A stretch of DNA of 64,000 nucleotides from contig NC_134999.1 in assembly GCF_051020985.1 (NCBI RefSeq), forward strand, positions 37,915,160 to 37,979,159, in the 5' to 3' direction. Of this stretch, positions 36,561 to 46,873 are shown one piece after another (within the stretch, counting starts at the first letter, position 1; every line of letters begins with the position of its first letter). The position numbers and the translations under genes were made by a program. The stretch is from Nomia melanderi (taxonomy: Eukaryota; Arthropoda; Insecta; Hymenoptera; Halictidae). The notes beneath the pieces are model-generated. The model had not been told where the DNA came from and made no database searches. It was given only the letters and a program-made list of their open reading frames with translations.

Positions 36561-37860
36561 TCTTTTTCCTCTGTTCTCTGTCGCGGCTCGGCCGCGCGCA
36601 TCCTGTGCGCTAAAACAAAACGAAAACACTGCACGGGCCTCTCAAGGATAACGACTATGAGGCCTAGGCCGAGGCGCGGCAGCCATATTGCGGACAATTG
36701 AAACCGTTGCAGTGGGTTTTCGGTACCTGCAGCTGCAACACTCGCCGGCTTATATCACGCACGCCATAACGCGCAGATGCCCGTCGCCCGGGCCAATTAA
36801 TGCGAACTCACGCACGCTACCCGGAAAAAGGGAATTGTGGGTAATTAGATTCCATCCGAAAAAATAGCCGTGAACCCCGGAATTTCGTGCCGGCCACCGA
36901 TTCTCTCTCCTCTCTCGCCCCTGCCTACCGCCAGATCTAATCTCCGTTTAGAATTATTCCACGGACCCTTCCCTCTTCCCGACAAAAAAAGAGACGATCC
37001 TTGCAGCTGCGCGCGTATTCTTACCGGCGGAGTGTAGCTCCGATGATGCCCGGCGAGGAGATGAATTTATTTAAATAAATTCTGGTTCAGCGTAAGCTAA
37101 CCTCTCGCGGCGGGCACGGGAAGCCACTTGGCACTGCGAGCGTGTCGCGTTTGAATCGTTTCCGTCGCGTCTGCCAACAGTTCGAGACGTTCAACTTTTG
37201 TTTAGTTATCCTCGAGATTTATGCAATGGAACGCGATGACTGATTCTAGACGACAATTGTCGAGGTAATCGCATCTCGTGTTTCACTTGTCGAAGGTTGG
37301 GTCGAGTATTCTTCAGTTTCAGAAACTCACCCCTTTTCGAAGCTTCCTTCCCGTATCGCGCGCTATAAATTCAACCGCCGCGATTTTGAGTCTAATTACT
37401 CGGCAAAAAAGCCCGATAAGGATCTACAATTAATAATTGTAAAATTCGCGGGGAAAACGAGTCGATACATCAGTTCGATAAGGTGGGCCCGGTTAATTGG
37501 GAATATAAATCGGCGTTCGAGCGTGTAATATTTTTCTACCCGGAGATAGCGGCCCGAAATATTTTTCCCGCGGCCAAAAATACATGGCCACCGGGCCGCG
37601 TTCACACTCGCGCCCGGACAAAGAATGCATTTGCCACATTACGAAGGACTTTTTGAGAAAGACGACGGCGGCGGCGGGCAAGGGGGGCGGGGTGGGTAAC
37701 CCGATGCCACTGGCGGCAGCGCAAGTTCAGCACCGACGCTGTTAAACCACATGGCCGATAGTGGGGGGCGAATGGTTCTTTGTATCCGTGTGTATAGAGG
37801 ACCATCTAAGGCCAGCCTAAGTCGGCTTTTCGACTTTTTAGCCGGGCCCGTAGCATGGGC
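36561..37860. other. Non-coding stretch, no gene seen
   Basis: It contains the palindrome CGACAATTGTCG at 37251-37262 and a G-rich patch around 37677-37696. Nothing gene-like supported. Confidence 0.5.
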
Positions 37861-38180
37861 CTGAATTATCTTCGATTTTTATGTGCCATTACAGATTCAC
37901 TGAGAATCGAATCCTGTAAGAGGCCTGCATAGAAGTAATTTATTACGGCCGGCACTGAATTATCTTCGTATTTTTATGCGGCCATTACGGATTCACTCGA
38001 AAATCGAAATGTTTTCGAGACCGAGTTTCGCCGCGGGATCGCACACGAATAATTTATCGTGTCTGAGTCTGAATTATCTGCGGTTTTTACGTACCAGACC
38101 CGCTGGGAATCGAATTTCGCGGCAGCCTCGCGTAGAAATCGATATGAAATTCGTCCGGAGGTTCAATTGCTCTACGCTTC
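37861..38180 (+). repeat. Three-copy degenerate repeat, about 100 bp
   Basis: CTGAATTATCTTCG or a close variant starts at 37861, 37955 and 38069. Each is followed by a TTTTTA(T/C)G core, then by diverged sequence that still shares pieces (CCATTACAGATTCACT against CCATTACGGATTCACT; GAATCGAAT). Spacings are 94 and 114 bp, so indels have accumulated. It is an old local triplication. The conserved AATTATCT words could be repeated binding sites, but that is inference. Confidence 0.7.
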
Positions 38181-38922
38181 GTCTTGCGACACTGAAAAAT
38201 TCGTGCAAGGAGAAATTAGAAAGTACAATCCGCGCGTGTCATATCTGCTCATATTTAAAAGCCAACGTTCGCCTTCCTTTTATACGACCGAACTAAACGA
38301 AACGAGTTATCCAACGTTTTCCAACAACGAAGAATTCGAACACCGGCGCGCGCCGGATCGCCGCCGACACCGCGTCGCGAACTAGATTTCACTCGCGTTT
38401 CCTCGATTTCCCTGCCCGATATTCCCCGGCCGAGCCCCGGTGATCGGTCCCAGAAACAGAAACAGAAGCTAGAAAGTCGCCGAAAAGCCCGCGCCAGGCG
38501 TCGTTCCCGAGCAATTAAACCGATCGGCCGCTGATTGCGCGGCTAGTTTAGTGGCGCATAAATCGTCGATTTAAACCGTCGAATTTTTTACGGTCGCTCG
38601 TCATAACGGTAGCCGGTGTTTTCTACACGTGTTGCCCGGCCGTTGCGGGCCGAACATAAAGTCCCCGGGGCCGCGGCGTATAAATGTAAATGCGGTTTGG
38701 CCGAAAGAATTTTTAAGCCCGGCCAGATTCGGAATGGCGTCGATGGTAATGCAACTTCGACACCAACGAACGTCGGGGCTGAAGCGAGACCGAGATTGCC
38801 TGCTGGCTCGGTGGGACTCGTGGTGAAAGGGGGAAGAGATGGGGGGCACGGGTTCGCCGAATCTAAAGGACTCGCTGGCTAGCAGGGCCCCGAAAGTCGT
38901 CCTACACGGTCAGGATCCAATC
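38181..38922. other. Non-coding stretch, no gene seen
   Basis: Only short overlapping frames. Nothing else recognised. Confidence 0.5.
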
Positions 38923-39432
38923 TCATTTGGTACTAGCATGCCTTCGCTCACTCACCTCGGAGCCACGGATTATTGGCTCCGCTGGGTCCCCTCGTCTCTC
39001 ACCGGGCCCCACGGTGCTTCCACTTGATCCACGACTCTCCCGGGAGACAGACGGAGAAGGAGATAGAACCGCATCCCCACCTCGTAGATCATTATCGCCA
39101 GACATTCCGAGATGTATCTTGCGGTGCAAATGCGGCATTACCGTGGAACGGTCTCCGCAGACACGTCGCGCGATCTCCGCGAGCGGTTCACCCCGAAAAA
39201 ACGATTGTCTTTTCCGGCGGAGCACCGGGTAGATCGTTCGAGAACCGATTCTTTTCGTTCGCGCATGATGATTCGGCCCGTTCCCGTGGTACCGCGGCTG
39301 CGTGCCCCCTTCGCGGCGCGTCGGATATCGCCGAACGACTAAAAAGAACGATCTATTTATCATGACACCCGCGATCGTAAAGAAAGGCCTTTCGAGGATA
39401 CTCACGGGGGTTGTCTGATTCATCAGCTTCAT
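38923..39432 (-). CDS. Candidate ORF with two in-frame donor sites
   Basis: A 169-codon minus-strand frame starts at an ATG at 39432. A consensus donor (ACCCCC followed by GTGAGT) lies nine codons in, and a second one (TCCGAG followed by GTGAGT) at 38955, both in phase 0. The part from the in-frame ATG at 39105 to 38956 is exactly 50 codons, beginning MSGDNDLRGGDAVLSPSPS. It is rich in Ser, Gly, Pro and acid, like a disordered N-terminus. Two models fit: a short first exon ending at 39406, or a first exon 39105-38956. The opposite strand is open too, with similar composition. No domain is recognised. Confidence 0.25.
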   Translation of the reverse strand: MKLMNQTTPVSILERPFFTIAGVMINRSFFLVVRRYPTRREGGTQPRYHGNGPNHHARTKRIGSRTIYPVLRRKRQSFFRGEPLAEIARRVCGDRSTVMPHLHRKIHLGMSGDNDLRGGDAVLSPSPSVSRESRGSSGSTVGPGERRGDPAEPIIRGSEVSERRHASTK

Positions 39433-40314
39433 TCATCAACGTCCGCCGCTTCTGTTTCTTTCATTTCTTTGAAACCTAACACGCTCGCCGGCGCGGCGGT
39501 GCCGCCGCCACGCCGCAGCCGCGAAACCCGCGCGCATGACCGGTTATGGTTCCCGGCCGTGACTTTATGATTAAACAGTTCATTAGGGGGATGACTTCTA
39601 AATAGCCAGATCCTTTTATCGATATAGATCATCCGCGATACCCTTCCATTCTGGGTCAGTCGTTGGGAACGGGGCCTCATCCTTCAAAATCTATCGTTCT
39701 CCCGTGAAAAGGAAGCCCACGGTCTACCTCATCCCCTATCTCTCTTCCTGTCCGACGAATTATCGCGTGTACTCGACGATAACTCGCCGCGCACTGGCGA
39801 GGGACGGGGGAGGAGGGGACACGGGATTCAATACGGTGGCCAAAGGGGGACCCGGTATCGATCGAGTATCTCCCACTAATTGGGATTTCGCGGGATCCTC
39901 CGGCACAGACTAGGAAAAAACGTGAAGCAAAACGGAGGAGGGCGTGGGTCTCAACATGGTATGACGCGATAATGCGGTACGGACCGCGTTCAACTGGCGG
40001 ACGGGGGCGAAACGGGGGGAGGCGGAGGCAAAACGAGAAGAAGAAGAAGAAGAGGCAGAAGAAGCGGAGGAAGAAGCAGAGGGAGAGAAGAAGAAGCAAC
40101 AAGAAGGAGGAAGGAGACAGAAGGGGGGCAAGGAGGGTGGGGCCTGCCGCACTGACCTTGACTAGGCCCGAAGTTGAGGTGGGTTGAGGTGCTGCCGGGC
40201 CCTCCTGTCCACCTTCCCCCACCTCTCCCGCTCGTCGAGCACCGAGCTCTCCGTCCCACCTTTCGTCTCGCCGCGCTCGCAACCCGCCCTGGCCCCACCG
40301 GGCCTGCCTCGTAG
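39433..40314. other. Non-coding stretch with GAA/GGA tract
   Basis: The purine-rich block at 40035-40135 is an imperfect GAA/GGA repeat. It yields the Lys/Glu/Arg or Ser/Leu/Phe-rich long frames on both strands here, which are repeat artefacts. Confidence 0.6.
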
Positions 40315-40696
40315 TTCTGCATTCGCAGACTCCTCCATCAAGGACATCACAAAAAGTACATTAGACGAAAACACGTTGCCATTATACCGCGGCCGAGCAC
40401 CGCGAGAGAGGAGAGCGAAAACGCTACGTCTGCTGCGGCTGAGGCCGGTGTGCAGCCACTGCAGCGGCTGGGACCACCACCACTACCACCGCCACCACCA
40501 CCGCCGCCACCACCACCACCATTGCCACCATCACCACCACAGTCGCCGACATTCGGGCCCCCGCAACACCATGAAAAAAGCCCACGGGCGACTCCGGCGT
40601 CTTTCTACAACTACGCCAACTTTAGGCCGGGCTCGAGACCCGAATTTCTATTGCGCCAGAATTTCCGGTGGTCCCGACTTCGGAGATGGTTCTGGT
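40315..40696 (+). CDS. Proline-rich coding exon candidate
   Basis: This frame is open from just after a TAG (40312) to TGA at 40694-40696. A plausible acceptor (GTTCTGCATTCGCAG) puts the exon start at 40329. It encodes a charged Ser/Glu/Ala stretch (PSTAREESENATSAAAEAG), then an about 30-residue polyproline segment interrupted by Leu and Ser, then PTFGPPQHHEKSPRATPASF and an aromatic/basic end. The proline codons mix CCA and CCG with non-proline substitutions, more like selected coding low complexity than a pure microsatellite. The true 3' end may be a donor such as the GTGGTC at about 40667. No ATG is present, so it would be internal. Family not recognised. Confidence 0.35.
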
Positions 40697-43655
40697 GACG
40701 AGTTAGATCGGGGTTAGGGGGTTTGAATAGGGAAACATTAGGTGTAGCGTTGGTTTCGTTGGAGGTGTAGATCAGGCAGCGATTAGATTTGGAGGAATCC
40801 AGATTGGGTCTAGATTAACCAATTGACTGTTTAAAAGAGATTTATGTGTATTCCTAATTAGGAATTTGCAGCTTCGATTTTTGCTGAATAATTGAGATTG
40901 CACGACGATAGAAAGAAATTGGAAGGCTGTTAGTATCGTGGCTGTGATTTCCGTAGATTCATTCGTGAAAATGAGTATAGAGAAAGAGTCAGCAAAGTCG
41001 AGTTCCCCGAATCGAGTGTCAAAAATAAGAAGGTGGTGAAACGCGCCTTAACTGCCGCCTTTATTTCTGGCCCTCGCGGTGCACCTTACCACTCTCTCTC
41101 CCTCCCGCTCCGCCCGTCTCTCTTTCTCCCAAGATCAAGGTCAACGTTGGAGATGACTGGACTCTTTAAGCGACGTACCTTTTCTTCGTAACTCGCGATG
41201 GGTCTCGCGCTCTCCTCTCTAGCTAAAACCGTGCACGTACCGTCGCCGTCGTGGCGATTTCCGATCGAGAGCCGCCAGGTGAATAATGGCCGGTTACCGG
41301 GAGCTAGAAAGTTTGTCACGCGATCCTGGAACTCGGCTGTACACGTCGCTCGTCTGTCCGACGGACGGAGGAAAATGAGAAGAGACGCGGGGCAACGGAA
41401 AGAAAAAAGAAAAAAACGGGAGAAAAATCGGGCCGACATTCGTAACGGTGTTCGCCACTTTGTGAGCGGACCACAGCGTCCCTCGTTCTCGTTTCCGCGG
41501 CGTTTCACGCGCGTTGCATGAAACATGGGGACCCCCGTTGTAATTATCATCGTTACAGCGTGGCCCAACGGCGGATATTTTATCATTCGGACGGGCGCAG
41601 GAGGCCGCGCGGTTTGTCGCGCTATAAATCGTTGCCCGCAAACGAGCAAGAAGCGAGCTCGCTTCTTGCGATTCGTCGCGAGTCGCCTGCCAGCTACGCT
41701 CCGGCCGACCGACCGGCCTGCCGCTCTTTCGCGAGCCTCTAAGTGCCTATAACGGATAAACCACGGGGCAATTCCGATGAGGCGGAATACCGCGGCTACC
41801 GGCCACGACAATTCCACGCTCGCTTTCTCTACCGAGCGCGAGAACCCATTAGAACCGAGAGAACTAGGCGGACTACACGGATTCACCCGCGCGCGCGCGC
41901 CGCTCTCCGGCGAGCGTTTCCGTGAATTTATCGCTACGGCTTTGGCCAACGCCGCGCATGTACCGGCCCACTCTCTTCGTAGCTTCTTCCTTTTTCGAGT
42001 TGACGTCTAAATACCCGAGGCCTCGTTCGCCGGACCGTAAAACCGTGACTTTGAGCGCGCCTCTTTTAACAGCTGGACGGAGGCTCGATGAAGATGTCGG
42101 CTTTCACTCGATTAATATCGACGGCATTGTTTTATCGCCGCGAATTAAGATAAAGCAGCTTGTCGCGCGCTGTGTTAAGATGTGATTTTTCATGTTCAAC
42201 TCGAAGAGGAGAATTATTCGCCGACCTGCGGACACGGAACCGACAGTTCCGCTGACTCCGACGTCGGCGTACTCTGAAGACGCTAATGGACGTGGACTGA
42301 TTGAATTGCTGGGGTATTGTACCGTGGGACAATGAGAGCTCGATCTACGCTTACGTTTAGTAAATTTAATCGCGTTACGTCTATATTGAAATTACAGCTG
42401 GCCTTTGTCGCGTCCCCATTGTCCCGCGTGATGCGATTCATTTCGGAGTTTCCTTGACTGGGGATTATCCACGCCTCGCCGATGAAGCTTGTAACTTTTC
42501 AGCGTTTCTGTTCGTCGCATTTCCTCGTAGATGGAATATCTTCCAATTCCATGCAACGTCTCACTAACACGCTCGGTGTCCCATAAACACGTAGCGTGAT
42601 ACAAAGTAAATAAAGTGTCTCTCGAGCAAATGGAAACAGATTCTCGAGAAAAAGTGCCATAACACAGTAACAAAACTCGAGACCGCGAATGGTGCTCTAA
42701 ACTTCTGCTCGGCCGTGTACGTCTCGCGTTTAAGACGTCATTGTAACGGACAACATGTACCAGAGGGAAATCATCAAGCGCCGGACGTGTTAATTTCTCG
42801 GCCGTTCGACAGCGATAACGGGCCCGAGTGCCGGCCATTTTTTCGACGATAAAAGTCGGCGAAGAGCGCGGATGCGCCTCGCCGTCTCGCCCGGCCCGGG
42901 ATCGTTTTAATTGCGTTACTTTAAGTGTGATTCGGTCGGAAAGTAGAAAATGGCCCATAAACGGGTTTCCGCGGTGTGTTATGCGAGCTATGCAGCGCCG
43001 GAGCTCCGTGAAAGTCGATTCCCGGACGCCCACTCCCCCGGAGTGCTCGAGCACTCGGTTTGTCCGAGTGCAGCGGCGGTCCGTCAACGCGTTGCGCCCC
43101 GTTCGGCGACGCGGATCGCTCGACGATAGGGCCTCGAGAAATCGTTACGATATTTACGGCGGCCGATAATCGATACCCGGCTTTCAGCGGGAGAAGTTGT
43201 TAACTAGTCGGGAAATAATGGCCGCCTTAAAAACCGTATCGTTACCTGATATATTTGCATCGTATAAGTTTACGCTTCTGTCCCCGCGATACCTCTTTAT
43301 CTTTATCGCGGGCTATAGGTTTATTATCGCGTGTACCGTCGGACACGTACGGCGCTGTACGCCCGGTGGTTATGGTGCGCCGGCATTCCACGGATGGGAA
43401 AGGGACGTTTATTGGGGGGAGCTGACGTATAGGAAAAGAATCGAGGACTGAACACGCGGTTCTTCGAATTAAAGCTTCGACCGCTAATGGCCTGCCTATG
43501 TACACAGCTCGCTTTTTATTCTCGCCGCTCTTTTTTCTCTTTATTCCCTTTGCCTCGTGGGGAGATACGTTACCGTTTCGTTCTCGGTGCTTAGAATATT
43601 CAGATGATTCCAAGCTTTTTGTGAGATTCCGAGATTATCTCGTTCGTAGCACTGT
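40697..43655. other. No supported gene; long chance frames
   Basis: It holds the longest open frames of the window: 41086-41949 (-, 287 codons) and 42392-43087 (-, 231 codons). Both are arginine-rich, overlapped by frames on the other strand, and lack splice or domain support. The second contains an ATG at 42838 giving 148 codons. They are described here but not called as genes. Confidence 0.4.
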
Positions 43656-43896
43656 TTAACCCCTTGGCCTATGATTTCTTCAACTCTCGTCGATACGGAT
43701 ACTTTGTCATTAATAATTTCTTCGAGAAAGAGAAAAATTCTAAGCATATGTTACGCCTGTATTTCCTTTGAAGTATAATAGTTGATTACAGAGGAGTAAT
43801 ATTTATTTTGAATTTGTATTAACTAATATATATATTTGTTGAATCACGTGGAAAATCTTCACCACGAGTCTCACTCGTTGTAGGACAAGGGGTTAA
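43656..43896. mobile_element. piggyBac-type MITE, 233 bp, TTAA-flanked
   Basis: Both boundaries are TTAA (43656-43659 and 43893-43896), the target duplication made by piggyBac transposases. Inside them lie inverted ends CCCCTTGGCCTA (43660-43671) and TAGGACAAGGGG (43881-43892), which match at 11 of 12 positions when one is inverted. The 233-bp interior is strongly AT-rich against GC-rich flanks and has no transposase frame. It therefore must be a non-autonomous copy mobilised in trans. The intact ends and target duplication suggest a fairly young insertion. A related end may be present at 45869. Confidence 0.8.
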
Positions 43897-43904
43897 CGGA
43901 AGCA

Positions 43905-44132
43905 ATGCTTTCAAAGATCTTCGAGAGATTGAACGATCAATCTATGTTTCTAGATTCATTACAAATTCGTATCATAGAAGTACTGGAAAACGGAAAATTC
44001 TTTATGAAAATAGTTCCAAGTAATTCGCGAATTATTCGACTAACACACGAGTATGTCCTCCGAATTGAAACGTGTTTCCTCGACTGTAATGATTCCGTCA
44101 GTCGAAAAATCGCGCAAGCATCATCGCGTTGA
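43905..44132 (+). CDS. Candidate small ORF beside the MITE
   Basis: A 75-codon frame starts at an ATG nine bases after the MITE's right-hand TTAA and ends at TGA. The peptide begins MLSKIFERLNDQSMFLDSLQ and is of balanced composition, with alternating hydrophobic and charged residues, two cysteines, no signal peptide and no membrane span. The minus strand is open over much of the same interval. No splice site or homology is recognised. If transcribed, the MITE would supply its upstream region. It may be chance in locally AT-richer DNA. Confidence 0.2.
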   Translation: MLSKIFERLNDQSMFLDSLQIRIIEVLENGKFFMKIVPSNSRIIRLTHEYVLRIETCFLDCNDSVSRKIAQASSR

Positions 44133-45868
44133 ATGAAGCTATCGAGCCGCTGGTAGCGAGACAACTATGTTGACAAACGATATAGTAGAAGTGTCCATCA
44201 ATCCGTAAATAGAATCGATAAAACGGCCCAGTCATTCTTGACAATAGGATGACTCCGCCGTAGTCATTACGATCGCGCGCGGCTGTGTGCGCGTGCACGC
44301 GCGCTCGCTCGCGCGTGTGTGGTGCATACCTCCTTTTATACGATGATGCGAACACGAACGTCGGGAGTCATTTAAACGCGCCTCGTCATTGAACTTACAG
44401 CGGTACCCGCGTTTATATCACGCAATACGCTGCTCGAAATAATTAGAGGATCGCGTACCTCGCTGAGGTAAGGATTATTTTTAGAGCCGCTCGGACGTTC
44501 ATCCGATGCAACGCGATATTAAAACCTACACGCTTACATTGTTCCACCCGTTAATTTATTCCGCACCCCGGCGAAGCCCCCTTAACCATTACACTATATC
44601 CTTTCAATTTATACGGAATATGCATGAAACGTAACTCCTGTACCACACGTTTACATTTCATTCGCCTTTTATATTAATTTACGTTTAATTTATTCCGAGC
44701 CGTTCTATCAATTATGCAGTCAATTACAAACTGCTCCCGTTTTATATTGTACACCTGGCGCGAGCAAAACCTTGCTTCCAAATATTAACTTTGTTCCTCG
44801 AACGGAGATCTTACGGCAGCGTTCCCTTTTCCTCCGGTGGTACTTATATAATTGCTCGTATTAATTTATATGTAAGCCGCATCGTCAATTTCGTTAATTT
44901 ATTCATTATGTATCGGCTACACGAGTTGTCCTCACTTCGGCGATACTCGTTTATTTCACGGTTTCCTCGGGTTTCCTTGAGTTTCCTTCATTTTCCATCG
45001 CAGCGCGACGCTAATTCTTATTAACGTTCGATTTATTAACGACCGGCGGGGACCGCGTGTATCTTTCCGCGGGCGCTAACGTGAATTATCCGTGGAACCG
45101 TGGGGACGTATCGGGGATGCCTACTGCTAGGGTCCACGTGAAATACACTGGCGGGCACCGCCTACATTTCGGGTATAGCTCGCGACAAGTCCTTGGCATT
45201 AAATATGTAAATGCCCTGGCGACCGGCACGCACCGGCGCAGCCCGTTTAATTCGTCGGTGAATCGACAATCGTGCGGACATCTCGTCAATTGGGATTTCG
45301 GACGGCGTTCCATGAAACCATTGGCCGGTAATTAGGTTGCGCATAATGATAACCGGACAAACACGTTGGCTAGCCTGCTGTACACACGATTCTATCTCGC
45401 TCCCTCCGTCCCTCTCCGTCGTTCGCGTGTACGTGGACACGCTCGCACACTGTTGACACACGGTTGTGTCGGTTGCAAACAGACAAACAAGCGAAACCGC
45501 CGATTAAATTATTATTCTCACGGAGGCTCGTTAACAGCAGAGAAGAAAAATACTCGCGCGAGCAGCTTGTCGCTCGCTGGCTAAGGAATTACTTCGATCT
45601 TAATTGCCGTTTCTGCGAACCGAGAGGAAAAGCGGAGATGAAGGTAGCCCGTGTGTGCCGGTCGCGCCATCTTTTTTCGACATTTACATTTGCACATTTA
45701 CGAACCGTGCTTGATTTATTACTTCGTTGTTCTTGTTCGTCCGCCTACCGTGCCTACGGCGACTTTCCATCGCTCTACAGAGTGTAATTTCTGCTTAGAG
45801 TTGCGTCACGTGCGTCTATAATCTAGAGATATTTCAGAGATGGCTGCTTGTTGCTCGAGCCGGTCAGC
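44133..45868. other. Non-coding stretch with alternating GC tract
   Basis: No supported gene. An alternating purine-pyrimidine tract (GTGTGCGCGTGCACGCGCGC and following) at about 44284-44320 is a Z-DNA-forming type of sequence. Frames at 45366-45787 lack support. Confidence 0.5.
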
Positions 45869-45925
45869 TTAACCCTTTGAGGACGGATGTCGTCATGTCG
45901 GCGACAACGAAGTTTCTCGTATACA
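45869..45925 (+). mobile_element. Possible single piggyBac-like end
   Basis: TTAA at 45869-45872 is followed by CCCTTTGAGGACGGATG, resembling the C-run start of piggyBac-type terminal repeats and the MITE at 43656. No inverted partner (CAAAGGGTTAA) was found downstream, so this is either a solo end, a truncated copy or coincidence. The right boundary is arbitrary. Confidence 0.3.
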
Positions 45926-46422
45926 ATGAACAATTTCAAACGATCATTCGATCAACTGAAGTTCAGTTTATAGTTTCTTTTTTTCTGACGTTTCGGACTA
46001 CAGTTTATTATTTAACTTGCTCTGTTGAAGCTTTCGAAAGTCCATAAATTGTTAATTGTAGTCTCGTTTTAAGAAAGATTTGACTGAAATCGTGATCGTG
46101 GCTGACGAAGGAAGTAACCTTGAAAAGTTTATACGAAAAAAGATGATTTTCTCGATAATTTGAGACACACGAGGTATCGGAGACGCAAACGAACGATCGT
46201 ATTTACTTGTTGGTGCGTGATATAAGGAGTTCAGCTTTATTAATGACGCCATTTTTTGGAAGCCGTTCGACCTTGTTTACGAGACGTCGACATTTTTACG
46301 TTGAACCAACACTGTACGCTCTTATCTTCCCATCAACTGCTCAGAATCTTATTAACGCAAGGTTGTAGGCGTCTCGATTCTGTCGTTCCTCGTTCAAACC
46401 GAAAGAAAGAATCTTTTTTCAG

Positions 46423-46543
46423 GAAGCCCACTGACGCTTCCTCCGTCGTACACGCTCCGCCTTACTTCCAAGGCGAAGTCTCGCAAAAAGAATTGTTACG
46501 AAGCATCCGCGAGCTCTTTTATCATCTAAATGAATTGCAGTGA
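46423..46543 (+). CDS. Possible terminal coding exon
   Basis: A very good acceptor (GAATCTTTTTTCAG) precedes a 40-codon frame that ends at TGA (46541-46543). The piece starts with the last base of a codon, then KPTDASSVVHAPPYF, and ends with a likely helix (KELLRSIRELFYHLNELQ). Composition is protein-like, but 40 codons is short and no upstream exon or poly(A) signal was identified. The same frame is open upstream to 46256 without an ATG. Product unknown. Confidence 0.28.
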
Positions 46544-46669
46544 CTCAGAAAATACTGTGAAATAGCGTTTACAAAGTAGACAGTGAGGTCATGCGAGAGA
46601 TATCAAGGTGGATTGCTGTAAACAGTGCTCAGAGTCAATTATATCTGTTGATTGTCGCCTGGAGAAACA

Positions 46670-46873
46670 ATGGAACACCGTACACTCGAGGCAAGGACTA
46701 ATTGCGAACTTTCCCCAGTTTCTCTAGCAATCACCGATACTTGTTCCACTACATCGAATCGATCAAACTTCCCCCGTACGAAAATTCAACCGTCGTTTAG
46801 CAAAATATCATTTAGCAAACCTACGCGCTCCCTTATTACCGCGACCCTTGATAGAACCGATCAATATCAATAA
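46670..46873 (+). CDS. Weak candidate small ORF, 67 codons
   Basis: An ATG in good context (AACAATGG) opens 67 codons ending at TAA. The peptide begins MEHRTLEARTNCELSPVSLA and is Ser/Thr-rich, suggestive of a disordered protein, with no domain. It lies 127 bp beyond the possible terminal exon at 46423-46543. The two could belong to one transcript, or both be chance. Confidence 0.17.
   Translation: MEHRTLEARTNCELSPVSLAITDTCSTTSNRSNFPRTKIQPSFSKISFSKPTRSLITATLDRTDQYQ

Noticed and set aside
39677..40282. 201-codon minus-strand frame rich in Ser/Leu/Phe
   Set aside because: Produced by the GAA/GGA purine tract.
41086..41949. 287-codon open frame, minus strand, the longest in the window
   Set aside because: Arginine-rich without motif, no ATG/splice model, opposite strand also open; GC-rich DNA lowers stop frequency.
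42392..43087. 231-codon open frame, minus strand (ATG at 42838)
   Set aside because: Composition is acceptable, but no domain, splice site or neighbouring exon supports it.
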